DNA from: Halieaceae bacterium UBA4452 | GTDB taxonomy: Bacteria > Pseudomonadota > Gammaproteobacteria > Pseudomonadales > Halieaceae | NCBI GenBank assembly: GCA_002389505.1 | Contig: DGPA01000045.1 | Location: 1-54,555, forward strand | Reading direction: 5' to 3' | Length of the DNA stretch: 54,555 nucleotides | Shown here: positions 1 through 8,778 of the stretch, one piece after another | Layout of the letters: every line of letters begins with the position of its first letter | How positions within the stretch are numbered: position 1 is the stretch's first letter | Translations under genes and position numbers: made by a program | The notes under the pieces: model-generated | Told to the model about the DNA's origin: nothing | The model's database searches: none | What the model saw: the letters and a program-made list of their open reading frames with translations, nothing else

Positions 1-9
1 ATCATACTT

Positions 10-1587
10 TCATTCCCACTCAATAGTCGCAGGGGGCTTGCCACTGATGTCGTAGGTCACTCGGGAGATGCCGGAAATCTCATTGATGATGCGGTTAGAT
101 ACTAGCTCTAGCAACTCATAAGGCAAATGCGCCCAACGGGCCGTCATAAAGTCTACCGTTTGTACGGCACGGATAGCGATAACGTACTCGTAGCGGCGAC
201 CGTCCCCCACCACGCCCACAGATTTAACCGGTAAAAATACGGCAAAGGCCTGGCTTGTTTTGTCATACCAGCCGCTGTTACGTAGCTCTTCAATAAATAT
301 CGCGTCAGCGCGACGCAGGAGCTCTGCGTACTCTTTTTTCACTTCGCCCAGAATCCGGACGCCCAAACCAGGCCCCGGGAATGGATGTCGAAACACCATA
401 TCTCTGGGCAAACCTAGCTCCAAGCCGATTTGACGCACTTCGTCTTTAAACAGCTCCCGTAATGGCTCAACCAACTCAAGCGCCATATCTTCCGGCAGAC
501 CACCGACATTATGATGCGATTTAATGACATGGGCCTTGCCCGTTTTTGAGCCCGCTGACTCTATGACGTCAGGATAAATCGTTCCTTGGGCTAACCACTT
601 CACGTTCGTTATTTTATTGGCTTCTTCATCGAACACGTCGATAAAGGTGTTGCCAATGATTTTGCGTTTCGCCTCAGGGTCGTTCTCGCCCTGTAACCGA
701 GTCAAAAAACGCTCTTCCGCGTCGGCACGAATCACTTTGACACCCATATTTTTTGCAAACATGTCCATGACTTGATCGCCCTCATGCAGTCGCAGCAAGC
801 CATTGTCAACAAAAACGCAGGTCAGCTGCTCGCCAATAGCACGATGCAACAACGCAGCAACGACTGAGGAGTCCACACCCCCGGATAAACCCAGTAACAC
901 CCGGTCATTACCGACCTGAGCACGCACACGGGTCAGTGCATCTTCGACAATATTGGCAGGGGTCCATAGCGCTTCACAGCCACACAGCTCAAGGGCAAAA
1001 TGCTCAAAAATACGCGACCCTTGAAGGGTATGCGTCACTTCAGGATGAAATTGAATACCGAACCACGGTTTATCCCGATGCGCCATCCCCGCTATCGGGC
1101 AACTATCGGTGGCAGCAATGAGGTCAAAGCCCTCGGGCAACTGTGACACTTTGTCACCATGGCTCATCCAGACATCCAGTAATAAATGCCCATCGTCATC
1201 ACAGTGATCGGAGATATCGGCCAGCAACCCGCCCTCGGCAGTGCGTCGAATTTGTGCGTAGCCAAACTCCGAGGTCGTCGACCCCTCAACGCTCCCCCCC
1301 ATCTGCATGGCCATTGTTTGCATACCGTAACAAATACCCAACACAGGCACGTCGAGCTCAAAAACAATGTCAGGTGCCCGTGGCGAGTGTTCAGCGGTGA
1401 CGGACTCAGGCCCCCCTGACAAAATTATTCCGCTAGGAGCAAAGTCCTCAATCACGTCCCTCGGCGTATCCCAAGCGTGAATCTCGCTAAAAACGCCCAC
1501 CTCACGGATGCGTCTGGCAATCAGCTGGGTGTACTGAGAGCCAAAATCCAGGATGAGGATACGGTGCTTATGTATATCGGCGTTCAC
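10..1587 (-). CDS. guaA: GMP synthase (glutamine-hydrolysing)
   Basis: Last step of GMP synthesis: amination of XMP using glutamine and ATP, in the cytoplasm. The N-terminal class I amidotransferase domain shows the nucleophile motif GICYGMQT and the His/Glu motif QFHPEVTH. The central ATP pyrophosphatase domain shows the P-loop GLSGGVDSSV. The C-terminal dimerization part ends PPATIEWE, as in Escherichia coli. I chose a GTG start that gives 525 aa, the E. coli length, because GAGGGA lies 3-5 bases upstream of it. An in-frame TTG at 1617, overlapping the guaB stop, would add ten residues that the family lacks. It follows guaB closely and is surely cotranscribed with it. No anomaly seen. Confidence 0.97.
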   Translation of the reverse strand: MNADIHKHRILILDFGSQYTQLIARRIREVGVFSEIHAWDTPRDVIEDFAPSGIILSGGPESVTAEHSPRAPDIVFELDVPVLGICYGMQTMAMQMGGSVEGSTTSEFGYAQIRRTAEGGLLADISDHCDDDGHLLLDVWMSHGDKVSQLPEGFDLIAATDSCPIAGMAHRDKPWFGIQFHPEVTHTLQGSRIFEHFALELCGCEALWTPANIVEDALTRVRAQVGNDRVLLGLSGGVDSSVVAALLHRAIGEQLTCVFVDNGLLRLHEGDQVMDMFAKNMGVKVIRADAEERFLTRLQGENDPEAKRKIIGNTFIDVFDEEANKITNVKWLAQGTIYPDVIESAGSKTGKAHVIKSHHNVGGLPEDMALELVEPLRELFKDEVRQIGLELGLPRDMVFRHPFPGPGLGVRILGEVKKEYAELLRRADAIFIEELRNSGWYDKTSQAFAVFLPVKSVGVVGDGRRYEYVIAIRAVQTVDFMTARWAHLPYELLELVSNRIINEISGISRVTYDISGKPPATIEWE

Positions 1588-1613
1588 GGTTCCCTCAGCG
1601 GTCAATGACGTGT

Positions 1614-3083
1614 TCAACGAACCGGATAATTAGGTGCTTCTTTAGTAATCGAGACATCGTGGACGTGCGACTCAGACACTCCCGCTGTGGTCACCCGAAC
1701 AAACTCGGGTTTAGTGCGCATGCAGGTCATATCCGCGCAACCCGCATAACCCATTGCTGAACGCACACCGCCCATCATTTGATGAATAATGACGCCCACT
1801 GGACCCTTATAGGGTACTCGACCTTCAATACCTTCGGGGACTAATTTTTCTGAACCAGCACTGGCGTCCTGAAAATAGCGATCTGATGATCCCTGATTCT
1901 GTGCCATAGCGCCTATCGAGCCCATGCCACGGTAAGCCTTATAGCTCCGGCCCTGATAGAGCTCCACCTCTCCCGGCGCCTCTTCGGTGCCCGCCAGCAT
2001 ACTACCCATCATGACTGCATGCGCACCGGCTACGATCGCCTTAGCAATATCACCGGAAAATCGAATTCCGCCATCGGCAATAACGGTAATGTCTCTGTCA
2101 CCTAGCGCTTCGACGACATTAGAAATAGCGGTGATTTGTGGCACACCCGTACCCGTGACGACACGCGTCGTGCAAATAGATCCTGGACCAATGCCGACTT
2201 TGACCCCATCGGCCCCCGCGTCGAACAATGCCAGCGCCGCGTCACCGGTGGCGATGTTACCGCCAATAACATCGACGTCGGGATACATCGCTTTAATTTT
2301 ACGCACCCGTTCTATGACATTTTTCGAATGCCCGTGAGCAGTATCCACCACCAAAACATCAACACCGGCCTTCACCAGAGCGTCAACTCGCTCATCAGTA
2401 TCGGCACTGGTACCCACCGATGCACCAACACGAAGCCGCCCCAAACTGTCCTTGCAGGCTAGAGGAAAGTTCTCGGCTTTGTCGAAATCTTTCACCGTAA
2501 TCATGCCGCACAAGTCAAAAGCGTCATTGACCACCAGAATTTTCTCGATGCGATGCTGATGCAGAAGACGCTGCACCTCGTCAGAAGGGGCGCCCTCAGC
2601 GACTGTCACCAACCGCTCTTTCGGGGTCATAATGGCGGCCACTGACTGGTTAAGATCCGTCTCAAAACGCAAGTCACGTCGAGTAACAATACCCACCAAA
2701 TCGCCGCCGTTGAGCACGGGCAAGCCAGAAATGCCGTTGGTTTGTGTCAAAGTGAGCAGGTCATTAAGCGATGCACTGTCCTGAATGGTGATAGGGTCTT
2801 TCACCACCCCGCTCTCGAATTTTTTTACGCGCCGGACTTGCTCTGCCTGTTCGATAATCGTCATATTCTTATGGATTATCCCCACACCGCCCTCTTGCGC
2901 TAAAGCTATGGCCAGTCGGGCTTCGGTAACGGTATCCATGGCCGCGGAGGCCAATGGAATATTCATGGTGATGTTGCGCGTTAGACGAGTTGCTAGCGAC
3001 ACGTCTTTTGCCGTCACCTCGGAGTAACCCGGCTGCAGCAATACGTCGTCAAAAGTCAGTGCTTCCTGAGCGATTCGGAGCAT
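1614..3083 (-). CDS. guaB: Inosine-5'-monophosphate dehydrogenase
   Basis: Oxidizes IMP to XMP with NAD+, the first committed step to GMP. The TIM-barrel carries the catalytic cysteine loop GPGSICTTR and the flap SYRGMGSIGAM. A pair of CBS domains sits at roughly residues 95-205, as is usual. The start giving MLRIAQEALTFDDVLL (489 aa; 488 in E. coli) has GAGG six bases upstream. An ATG four codons earlier would place this SD inside the gene, so I rejected it. First gene of the guaBA operon, divergent from xseA. Confidence 0.97.
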   Translation of the reverse strand: MLRIAQEALTFDDVLLQPGYSEVTAKDVSLATRLTRNITMNIPLASAAMDTVTEARLAIALAQEGGVGIIHKNMTIIEQAEQVRRVKKFESGVVKDPITIQDSASLNDLLTLTQTNGISGLPVLNGGDLVGIVTRRDLRFETDLNQSVAAIMTPKERLVTVAEGAPSDEVQRLLHQHRIEKILVVNDAFDLCGMITVKDFDKAENFPLACKDSLGRLRVGASVGTSADTDERVDALVKAGVDVLVVDTAHGHSKNVIERVRKIKAMYPDVDVIGGNIATGDAALALFDAGADGVKVGIGPGSICTTRVVTGTGVPQITAISNVVEALGDRDITVIADGGIRFSGDIAKAIVAGAHAVMMGSMLAGTEEAPGEVELYQGRSYKAYRGMGSIGAMAQNQGSSDRYFQDASAGSEKLVPEGIEGRVPYKGPVGVIIHQMMGGVRSAMGYAGCADMTCMRTKPEFVRVTTAGVSESHVHDVSITKEAPNYPVR

Positions 3084-3170
3084 GATGAACCTCATTCACA
3101 ATATATTCTGGTAAACTCCCCACTATAGCTGAATTATAGTGCTCAGTAAATAAAAAGGTAGTAATTTCAG
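3084..3170. promoter_or_regulatory. Divergent guaB/xseA intergenic region with inverted repeat
   Basis: This 87-base gap must hold the promoters of guaBA (leftward) and xseA (rightward). It contains an inverted repeat, ACTATA (3122-3127) and TATAGT (3135-3140), that offers a -10-like hexamer on each strand (TATAGT rightward, TATAAT leftward at 3133-3138). Neither has a good -35 at the right spacing, so exact promoters are not assigned. I saw no clear PurR-type operator. Confidence 0.4.
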
Positions 3171-4535
3171 ATGCTTGGCTCGCCTCAACCCCATACCTCC
3201 CTCAGTGTCAGCGAGCTGACGCGGGACGCAAAAAACCTACTGGAGTCTCACTTCGATCAAGTTCGGGTCGAGGGGGAGATTGGGGACTTCACGGCAGCCA
3301 GCTCAGGGCACTGGTACTTTACCCTCAAAGACGCCGATTCACAGGTTCGCTGCGCCATGTTTAGAGGGGCCAATAGCCGAATCAACGTGCGACCAAGCAA
3401 GGGGGACAGCGTCGTTATTCGCGCCCGAGTCACTCTGTATGAGCAACGTGGCGAATTTCAACTCGTCGTTCAACATTTGGCATTAGCTGGCGATGGCGCT
3501 TTACAACTTGCTTTTGAGCAACTCAAAAACAAACTGCAGGCTGAGGGGCTGTTCGATGCCTCGAGAAAAGCGACGCTGCCCTCTGCCGCACGCCGCGTCG
3601 GAGTGATTACATCGGCAACAGGTGCAGCTCTGCATGACATATTGAGCGTGCTCGGGCGCAGAAGCCCGATGACCGAAGTCGTGCTTTTCCCCGTCCCCGT
3701 ACAAGGCATCGAAGCGCCCGCTGCGTTGTGCCGCGCAATTAAACAAGCCAATTCGCTACATGCCACAGAGAAACTTACATTAGACGTTCTTATCATAGGG
3801 CGCGGTGGAGGCTCACTTGAAGATTTGTGGGCCTTCAATGATGAGCAAGTCGCCCGTCATATTGCAGCCAGCGACATCCCTACGGTATCCGCCGTCGGGC
3901 ATGAAGTCGACTTCAGTATTGCAGATTTTACAGCGGATCAGCGTGCGGCAACGCCCTCTGCCGCCGCTGAACTTGTCAGTATTGACCAGTCGGAGTGGAT
4001 GCACCGATTTGACACGATAGGCCGACGCCTGACACAGACCATGCTGCAAAGAATACGGCACCGCCGCGAGGGCTTAGAACACATTTACGCGCGCTTGCGC
4101 AACCCGGCCTCAAGCTTGCAACACCAACGCAACAAAGTCAGCGAAAGCCAGCGCCGTCTTACGGCAGCAGTTGAGCGTAGACTTCAGCAGCACCATCAAC
4201 AGCTCAACACGCTGAATTCACGCTTGCGTCGCTGCCACCCGGTAGACACTGTAAAGCAGCGCAGACAGCAGCTCGATATGCAGCGTGGGGCGCTCACCCA
4301 TGCAATGAGTCAGCGGCTAGCCCGGACACGTCAATCTGTCGCACAAGATGCACGGCTCTTACAGAGTTTAGGGCCTACCAATACTTTGTCTCGCGGTTAT
4401 GCCATTGTGCAAACAGAAAGCGGAGATGTTGTAAGAGATGCTACACAGCTAGCGCTTAGTGAGCGCCTGAATGTGCGGATTCATCGAGGAGAGGTTGGAG
4501 TGCGGATTGAAGACATCACACCCAAAGAAGAATAA
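3171..4535 (+). CDS. xseA: Exodeoxyribonuclease VII large subunit
   Basis: Large subunit of the single-strand-specific exonuclease VII, which acts with several copies of XseB in mismatch repair and DNA damage processing. The N-terminal OB-fold (about residues 10-105) is followed by the catalytic domain with the family motifs GRGGGSLEDLWAFNDE and SAVGHEVD. After that comes a long Arg/Gln-rich coiled-coil region (about 270-410) and the conserved end LSRGYAIV. At 454 aa it matches the usual length (about 450). No xseB is nearby, which is common. It is a single gene, divergent from guaBA. Confidence 0.96.
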   Translation: MLGSPQPHTSLSVSELTRDAKNLLESHFDQVRVEGEIGDFTAASSGHWYFTLKDADSQVRCAMFRGANSRINVRPSKGDSVVIRARVTLYEQRGEFQLVVQHLALAGDGALQLAFEQLKNKLQAEGLFDASRKATLPSAARRVGVITSATGAALHDILSVLGRRSPMTEVVLFPVPVQGIEAPAALCRAIKQANSLHATEKLTLDVLIIGRGGGSLEDLWAFNDEQVARHIAASDIPTVSAVGHEVDFSIADFTADQRAATPSAAAELVSIDQSEWMHRFDTIGRRLTQTMLQRIRHRREGLEHIYARLRNPASSLQHQRNKVSESQRRLTAAVERRLQQHHQQLNTLNSRLRRCHPVDTVKQRRQQLDMQRGALTHAMSQRLARTRQSVAQDARLLQSLGPTNTLSRGYAIVQTESGDVVRDATQLALSERLNVRIHRGEVGVRIEDITPKEE

Positions 4536-4594
4536 ACGAACTACGAAAGTGCTACGCTGAACACCAACACCGACTGTTCTGGCAAACAACTGGC

Positions 4595-5242
4595 TTAGTA
4601 CTTCGCCGGTAGCCGTGTATTGATAATAATGTGCCGACCCTCAAAACGAATGTACTCGCCGATGGTCAAATCTTTCAAAATGCGAGCCACCATTTCGCGC
4701 GAAGCGCCAACGCGATCAGCAATATCTTGCTGGGTAAGCTTTTCGGGTATACACAAGGTGCCATCCCCGCGCTCTTCTGATAAATCCATGAGCACATTGG
4801 CCACACGTCCGTAGACATCTTGCAACGCCAAGCTCTTCACATCGGCAGTCAGCTTACGAACTTGGGCAGCCAAGTTACTGATGAGCTGCCGCGTAATGTT
4901 GGGGTGGGTATCGAGTACCCGGTTAAAGTCTTCTTTTAACACAATACGAAATGACGATTTTTCCACCGTCCTCACCGACGCCGATCGTGTAGCATCGTCA
5001 AGCAACCCCAGCTCACCAAAATAATCACCGGCACCCAATGTGTTCATGATGAACTCTTTGCCATTTTTATCACTGCAGTACACTTTGACTTTGCCACTTT
5101 CAATAACAAACAGTGAATCTGCCGGGTCATTTTCATGGATGACGACCGTGTTTTTGGGAAACGAACGCGTGGTGCTGCTAGCCTCTAAGGCCTGTAATTC
5201 GTCGGCGCTAAGGCCGTGAAATATTTCCACTTGGTCGAGCAT
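4595..5242 (-). CDS. CRP/FNR-family transcription regulator
   Basis: A 215-aa protein with an N-terminal cyclic-nucleotide-binding barrel and a C-terminal winged helix. The phosphate-binding cassette keeps the CRP pattern (GELGLL then TRSASVR), so the Glu and Arg that grip the cyclic phosphate and ribose are present. At the base-contacting positions of the long dimer helix the Thr is kept (KLTADVK) but the following Ser of E. coli CRP is Ala. The recognition helix SREMVARIL retains the Arg-Glu-x-x-x-Arg contacts of CRP, so a TGTGA-like half site is likely. There are no cysteines of the FNR [4Fe-4S] type. It is divergent from a nucleotide cyclase operon, suggesting it is the receiver of that messenger. 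Whether it binds cAMP or cGMP is unknown. Confidence 0.88.
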   Translation of the reverse strand: MLDQVEIFHGLSADELQALEASSTTRSFPKNTVVIHENDPADSLFVIESGKVKVYCSDKNGKEFIMNTLGAGDYFGELGLLDDATRSASVRTVEKSSFRIVLKEDFNRVLDTHPNITRQLISNLAAQVRKLTADVKSLALQDVYGRVANVLMDLSEERGDGTLCIPEKLTQQDIADRVGASREMVARILKDLTIGEYIRFEGRHIIINTRLPAKY

Positions 5243-5255
5243 TGCTAATGTGTCC

Positions 5256-5285
5256 TTGCAACCGCACTATTTACCGCGATACTAC
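5256..5285 (+). promoter_or_regulatory. Possible promoter of the cyclase operon
   Basis: TTGCAA (5256-5261) and TACTAC (5280-5285) are separated by 18 bases in the 152-base gap between the divergent CRP-family gene and the cyclase gene. This is the best sigma-70-like pair seen. It would give a leader of about 100 bases. No clear TGTGA-N6-TCACA palindrome was found in the gap. Confidence 0.3.
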
Positions 5286-5394
5286 CGTAAAGACACTGAC
5301 TCGCCTATCCCCAAAAGCGAGATAGTGGCAGACAACAGTTTAAGGGCATGTTCTGGCACAATGGCGTGGCGGTGGGCGTGAAAAGGACGGCACA

Positions 5395-6864
5395 TTGACA
5401 AATAACACTGACAATATTGGCACCTGGTCGACGCGTGTACTTGCCGCGACAGCTCCACTGAAAGAGGCTGTGGGTAGATCTTCCAGCACCAAAAAAACAA
5501 TCTCCACGCAAACGGTGACGGGAAACGACATAAGCGCGCTATTGGTCGCTGCGGAAAAGCTGATCGAATTACGGGCATCTCCCGGTCCGCACAGCGATCA
5601 TGATGCGGTGAATATCATTGGCGCCATACACGGCTACGCCGAGATATTATTTGAGGATAGGGACATGCTACAGCCTGCTATTGCCAGCACACTGCAGGCA
5701 ATTATCACGGCGACCTCTGAGGCATCAGGTGAGCACGAAAGACCATCGGGCAATCCCACGGCCATCGCCACCATGCAGGCCCGTATCGATCCGGGGGTTA
5801 TTCTTGCGGTCGATGACATGCCAGAAAACCGCGATTTGGTGTCACGATTACTGGGTAAATTAGGCCACACCGTAATCACTGCCGAATCTGGGGAAGAGGC
5901 GCTAGAACTGCTCAATACTATGGCGGTCGACGTCGTACTCCTTGATCTGATGATGCCCGGCATTGGTGGCGAAGATGTCCTCCGGCACTTGAAGGATGAC
6001 GATCGACTGCGCGCGACACCGGTCATCATGATCAGTGGCCGACAAGACATGGATCAAATTGTCGACTGCATTGAACTAGGCGCTGACGATTATCTTTTGA
6101 AACCTTTTAACCCCGTGTTACTGCAAGCGCGTATCTCAGCAGGTATCGAGCGCAAGCGCTGGCATGACCGCGAGGAGCGTTACCGAGAAAAATTACAGCG
6201 GAGCGAACGGTTTATTCGAGCCACTTTCGGTCGCTATTTATCCGATGACATCGTCGATGAAATTTTGGCTAGCCCCGAAGGTCTTGAGCTCGGTGGCGAC
6301 CTCCGGGAAGTCACAATCATGATGTCAGATATCCGAGGCTTCACCACCCTCAGTGAGCATCTACCGCCGCAAAAGATAGTGCAGTTACTCAATCGCTATT
6401 TGGGTAAGATGACTGAAATAATAATGGATTTCAGTGGCACTATTGACGAATTTTTAGGCGATGCTGTTCTCGCAGTTTTTGGCGCTCCCCGCGCCGGAGA
6501 CGACGATGCAGAACGCGCCGTACAGTGCGCTATTGCAATGCAGCGGGCCATGGCAGACATCAATCAAGAAAATGTCGCTGATGATTTACCCACACTGCAT
6601 ATGGCCATCGCCATTAATACCGGCATGGTGGTGGCCGGCAACATCGGATCGGAGCGCCGCTCAAAATATGGCTTTGTGGGTCACGAAATGAACGTCACTT
6701 CGCGCATAGAGGATGTCGCCAAGCCTGGTCAAATATTAATCTCTGCTAGCACCTTAGATAAACTGCACACCAAGTATGATGTCGAAGAAGGCCAGTTAAT
6801 TAGTGCAAAAGGCATCAAAGGCGATGTTGTAGTCCATGCCGTTAGAGGACAAGCCTGTGAATGA
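5395..6864 (+). CDS. Receiver-linked class III nucleotide cyclase
   Basis: A 489-aa cytoplasmic fusion. Residues 66-110 resemble the dimerization/phosphoacceptor helix of histidine kinases (HDAVNIIGAIHGYAE, with His69 in the phosphoacceptor place) but no ATPase domain follows. A receiver domain spans about 135-250 (Asp140/Asp141, phosphoacceptor Asp184, Lys236). A class III cyclase domain spans about 300-485: metal-binding Asp312 (SDIRGF) and Asp356 (FLGDAV), and transition-state residues Asn433 and Arg437. The purine-specifying position that is Lys in adenylate cyclases is Glu352, and its partner (Asp or Thr in adenylate cyclases) is Gly426. Glu at the first site is typical of guanylate cyclases, so the product (cAMP or cGMP) is open. 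TTG start with AAGGA seven bases upstream. The next gene overlaps its end. Confidence 0.85.
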   Translation: MTNNTDNIGTWSTRVLAATAPLKEAVGRSSSTKKTISTQTVTGNDISALLVAAEKLIELRASPGPHSDHDAVNIIGAIHGYAEILFEDRDMLQPAIASTLQAIITATSEASGEHERPSGNPTAIATMQARIDPGVILAVDDMPENRDLVSRLLGKLGHTVITAESGEEALELLNTMAVDVVLLDLMMPGIGGEDVLRHLKDDDRLRATPVIMISGRQDMDQIVDCIELGADDYLLKPFNPVLLQARISAGIERKRWHDREERYREKLQRSERFIRATFGRYLSDDIVDEILASPEGLELGGDLREVTIMMSDIRGFTTLSEHLPPQKIVQLLNRYLGKMTEIIMDFSGTIDEFLGDAVLAVFGAPRAGDDDAERAVQCAIAMQRAMADINQENVADDLPTLHMAIAINTGMVVAGNIGSERRSKYGFVGHEMNVTSRIEDVAKPGQILISASTLDKLHTKYDVEEGQLISAKGIKGDVVVHAVRGQACE

Positions 6865-7237
6865 CACTAACGCCACCAAAATACTCTTGGTAGAAGACAA
6901 TGAAATTAATCGCGATATGCTAGTGCGCCGCCTGACCCGTGCCGGGCATACCGTCATTTGTGCCGCTGATGGCGAACAAGCACTGGAAATAATGCGCAAC
7001 GAACAACCAACATTAGTCTTGCTGGACATGAATTTACCCATCAAAGATGGCTGGACAACCTGCCGCGAAGCACGGGCTGATAGTCTTATCCGCCACCAAC
7101 CCATTATTGCGCTAACCGCCCATGCCATGGAAAATGATCGTCAAACAGCCTTGAACATCGGTTGCAACGACTATGCGACCAAGCCCATCGACTTTCCCGA
7201 GCTTCTGGGAAAAATCGCAAAGTTTGTATCTCTGTGA
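6857..7237 (+). CDS. Single-domain response regulator (CheY/DivK type)
   Basis: A lone receiver of 126 aa without an output domain. The acidic pocket (VEDN), phosphoacceptor Asp57 (LVLLDMNLP), conserved Thr88 (ALTAHA) and Lys109 (ATKP) are all present, so it should be phosphorylatable. The GTG start has GAGGA seven bases upstream and overlaps the end of the cyclase gene. The stop overlaps the next gene as GTGA. This tight coupling points to translational linkage. It probably shuttles phosphate from the kinase encoded next, either to the cyclase protein's receiver/phosphoacceptor region or as a sink. The exact route is inference. Confidence 0.9.
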   Translation: MNDTNATKILLVEDNEINRDMLVRRLTRAGHTVICAADGEQALEIMRNEQPTLVLLDMNLPIKDGWTTCREARADSLIRHQPIIALTAHAMENDRQTALNIGCNDYATKPIDFPELLGKIAKFVSL

Positions 7238-8778
7238 AAACGCTGCGAGGTAAGTTCAGTCTTAGGGCTCGCCTCTACCTATTTTCAGCAGCCATTATTA
7301 CGCTGTTTGCGGTCAACGTGGCCACACATGTATGGGGTAGCTTTGCTCGAAGTGAAAGCTTGGTAGCGTACCGAGATGCGGTAACCGCCTCCCAGTTGAT
7401 TACCGATTTGGAGCAGAGCCTAGAAGCGAATCGTCAGCAGATTTTGGTGCTTGCCACGCTGAGAGAGACCACTGAGCAACCCCTCGGTGATCAAGAGCGA
7501 CTATCGGCGCTGGAGGAAATCGATGCCATCAGCCAGCGTCTTCGTAGACTTGGCGGCCTTGACGGTGGTGGCACCGACGACTATTACCGCCGCTTGCATA
7601 AAAGTGCGACTCAACTCATCGATGAATGGCAGTTTTTTTATAATAACTACAACCGCGCGAGCGCCCGCTTCGACGTTGAATCATCTGTCAGCTACAACAA
7701 TTCTCGTCAACGCCTTCAAGAACTCGATAAACGCCAAGAATACTTGGCGGTACAGCGCTCCGAGGCGATTGATCGAACAATCAATCTCACCGACCGTATT
7801 ACCGTCATAGGTTTTGTTACCACAATTGCGGTCACTATGCTCTTGGTCATCGCCCTCATTCGCAGTACTAACGCCAGCTTGCAGCGCTTGAAAATAGGCG
7901 TCCAGCGTTTTGGCTCTGGCGATCTTACCCATCGCATGGATACTCGCAGAGATGCGGGTGAAATTGGCGAACTGGCAAAGACCTTCAATGATATGTCGAG
8001 CAAATTACAAATGGCCATTGACGATGTTCGGGCTGCAAAAGCCGATGCCGATGCCGCTAACGCTGCCAAGTCCATGTTTCTTGCTAACGTCAGTCACGAA
8101 TTACGCACTCCGTTAAATGCCATTATTGGCTACAGTGAAATGCTCCAAGATGAAATAGGTGACCCTCAGGCGGTCGACAGAGATCAATTCAGCCATGATC
8201 TGGGTACCATTATTTTTTCAGGCCGACAATTACTGTCTCTCATCAACGATATCTTGGACTTATCCAAAATAGAAACCGGCAAAATGCACGCCAGCAACGA
8301 GTGGTTCAACCCGGCTGAACTTATCTTTCAAGTCTGCGACTCTCTGTCCCCACTGGTATCTCAAAAAAATAATACGCTCAAGTTGTGTGTCGACATTGAT
8401 GGCATGGGCGATATTCATAGTGACCGCAGCAAGCTGCAGCAAATCGTCACTAACTTGTTTAGCAATGCTTGTAAGTTCACCGAGAAGGGCGACATACGGG
8501 TCACCGCCAGCAAGCAAGGAGACTATCTACACCTTATCGTGGCAGATACCGGCATTGGCATGACCACCGACCAACAAGCACGCGTTTTTGACGCCTTTGT
8601 TCAAGCTGAAGTCACCACCGGAACAGAGTACGGAGGCACTGGCTTAGGACTCGCTATTGTTAAAGATTTTTGCCAAATACTCGGCGGCGACATTACCTTG
8701 ACGAGCACACTCGGCGCCGGATCAAGCTTCGAGGTTATGATTCCGGTTGACCAAGAGTCAGATCACGCAAGCGCTTGA
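7234..8778 (+). CDS. Membrane sensor histidine kinase with HAMP domain
   Basis: A 514-aa inner-membrane kinase. The N-terminal transmembrane helix lies at about 12-34. A periplasmic helical segment of about 150 residues, of the four-helix-bundle type, follows. The second helix is at about 190-212, then a HAMP linker, a DHp domain with phosphoacceptor His288 (NVSHELRTPLNAIIGYSE) and an ATPase domain with N box (NLFSNACKF), G1 (DTGIGM) and G2 (GGTGLGLAI). All catalytic boxes are intact. GTG start overlapping the previous stop. Its own receiver partners are the two upstream genes. The last 44 bases overlap the 3' end of the convergent lipoprotein gene. The stimulus is unknown. Confidence 0.92.
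   Translation: MKTLRGKFSLRARLYLFSAAIITLFAVNVATHVWGSFARSESLVAYRDAVTASQLITDLEQSLEANRQQILVLATLRETTEQPLGDQERLSALEEIDAISQRLRRLGGLDGGGTDDYYRRLHKSATQLIDEWQFFYNNYNRASARFDVESSVSYNNSRQRLQELDKRQEYLAVQRSEAIDRTINLTDRITVIGFVTTIAVTMLLVIALIRSTNASLQRLKIGVQRFGSGDLTHRMDTRRDAGEIGELAKTFNDMSSKLQMAIDDVRAAKADADAANAAKSMFLANVSHELRTPLNAIIGYSEMLQDEIGDPQAVDRDQFSHDLGTIIFSGRQLLSLINDILDLSKIETGKMHASNEWFNPAELIFQVCDSLSPLVSQKNNTLKLCVDIDGMGDIHSDRSKLQQIVTNLFSNACKFTEKGDIRVTASKQGDYLHLIVADTGIGMTTDQQARVFDAFVQAEVTTGTEYGGTGLGLAIVKDFCQILGGDITLTSTLGAGSSFEVMIPVDQESDHASA

Noticed and set aside
1588..1617. Longer guaA from a TTG overlapping the guaB stop
   Set aside because: It adds ten residues not found in GuaA, while the internal GTG has GAGGGA at proper distance and gives exactly the usual 525 aa.
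5243..5394. CRP operator between the CRP-like gene and the cyclase gene
   Set aside because: Only a single imperfect TGTG half site is present, with no partner at the right spacing.
7162..7233. Upstream start for the HAMP histidine kinase
   Set aside because: It would overlap the receiver gene by 76 bases and adds a segment that is the out-of-frame image of the receiver. The GTG at 7234 overlaps the stop cleanly.
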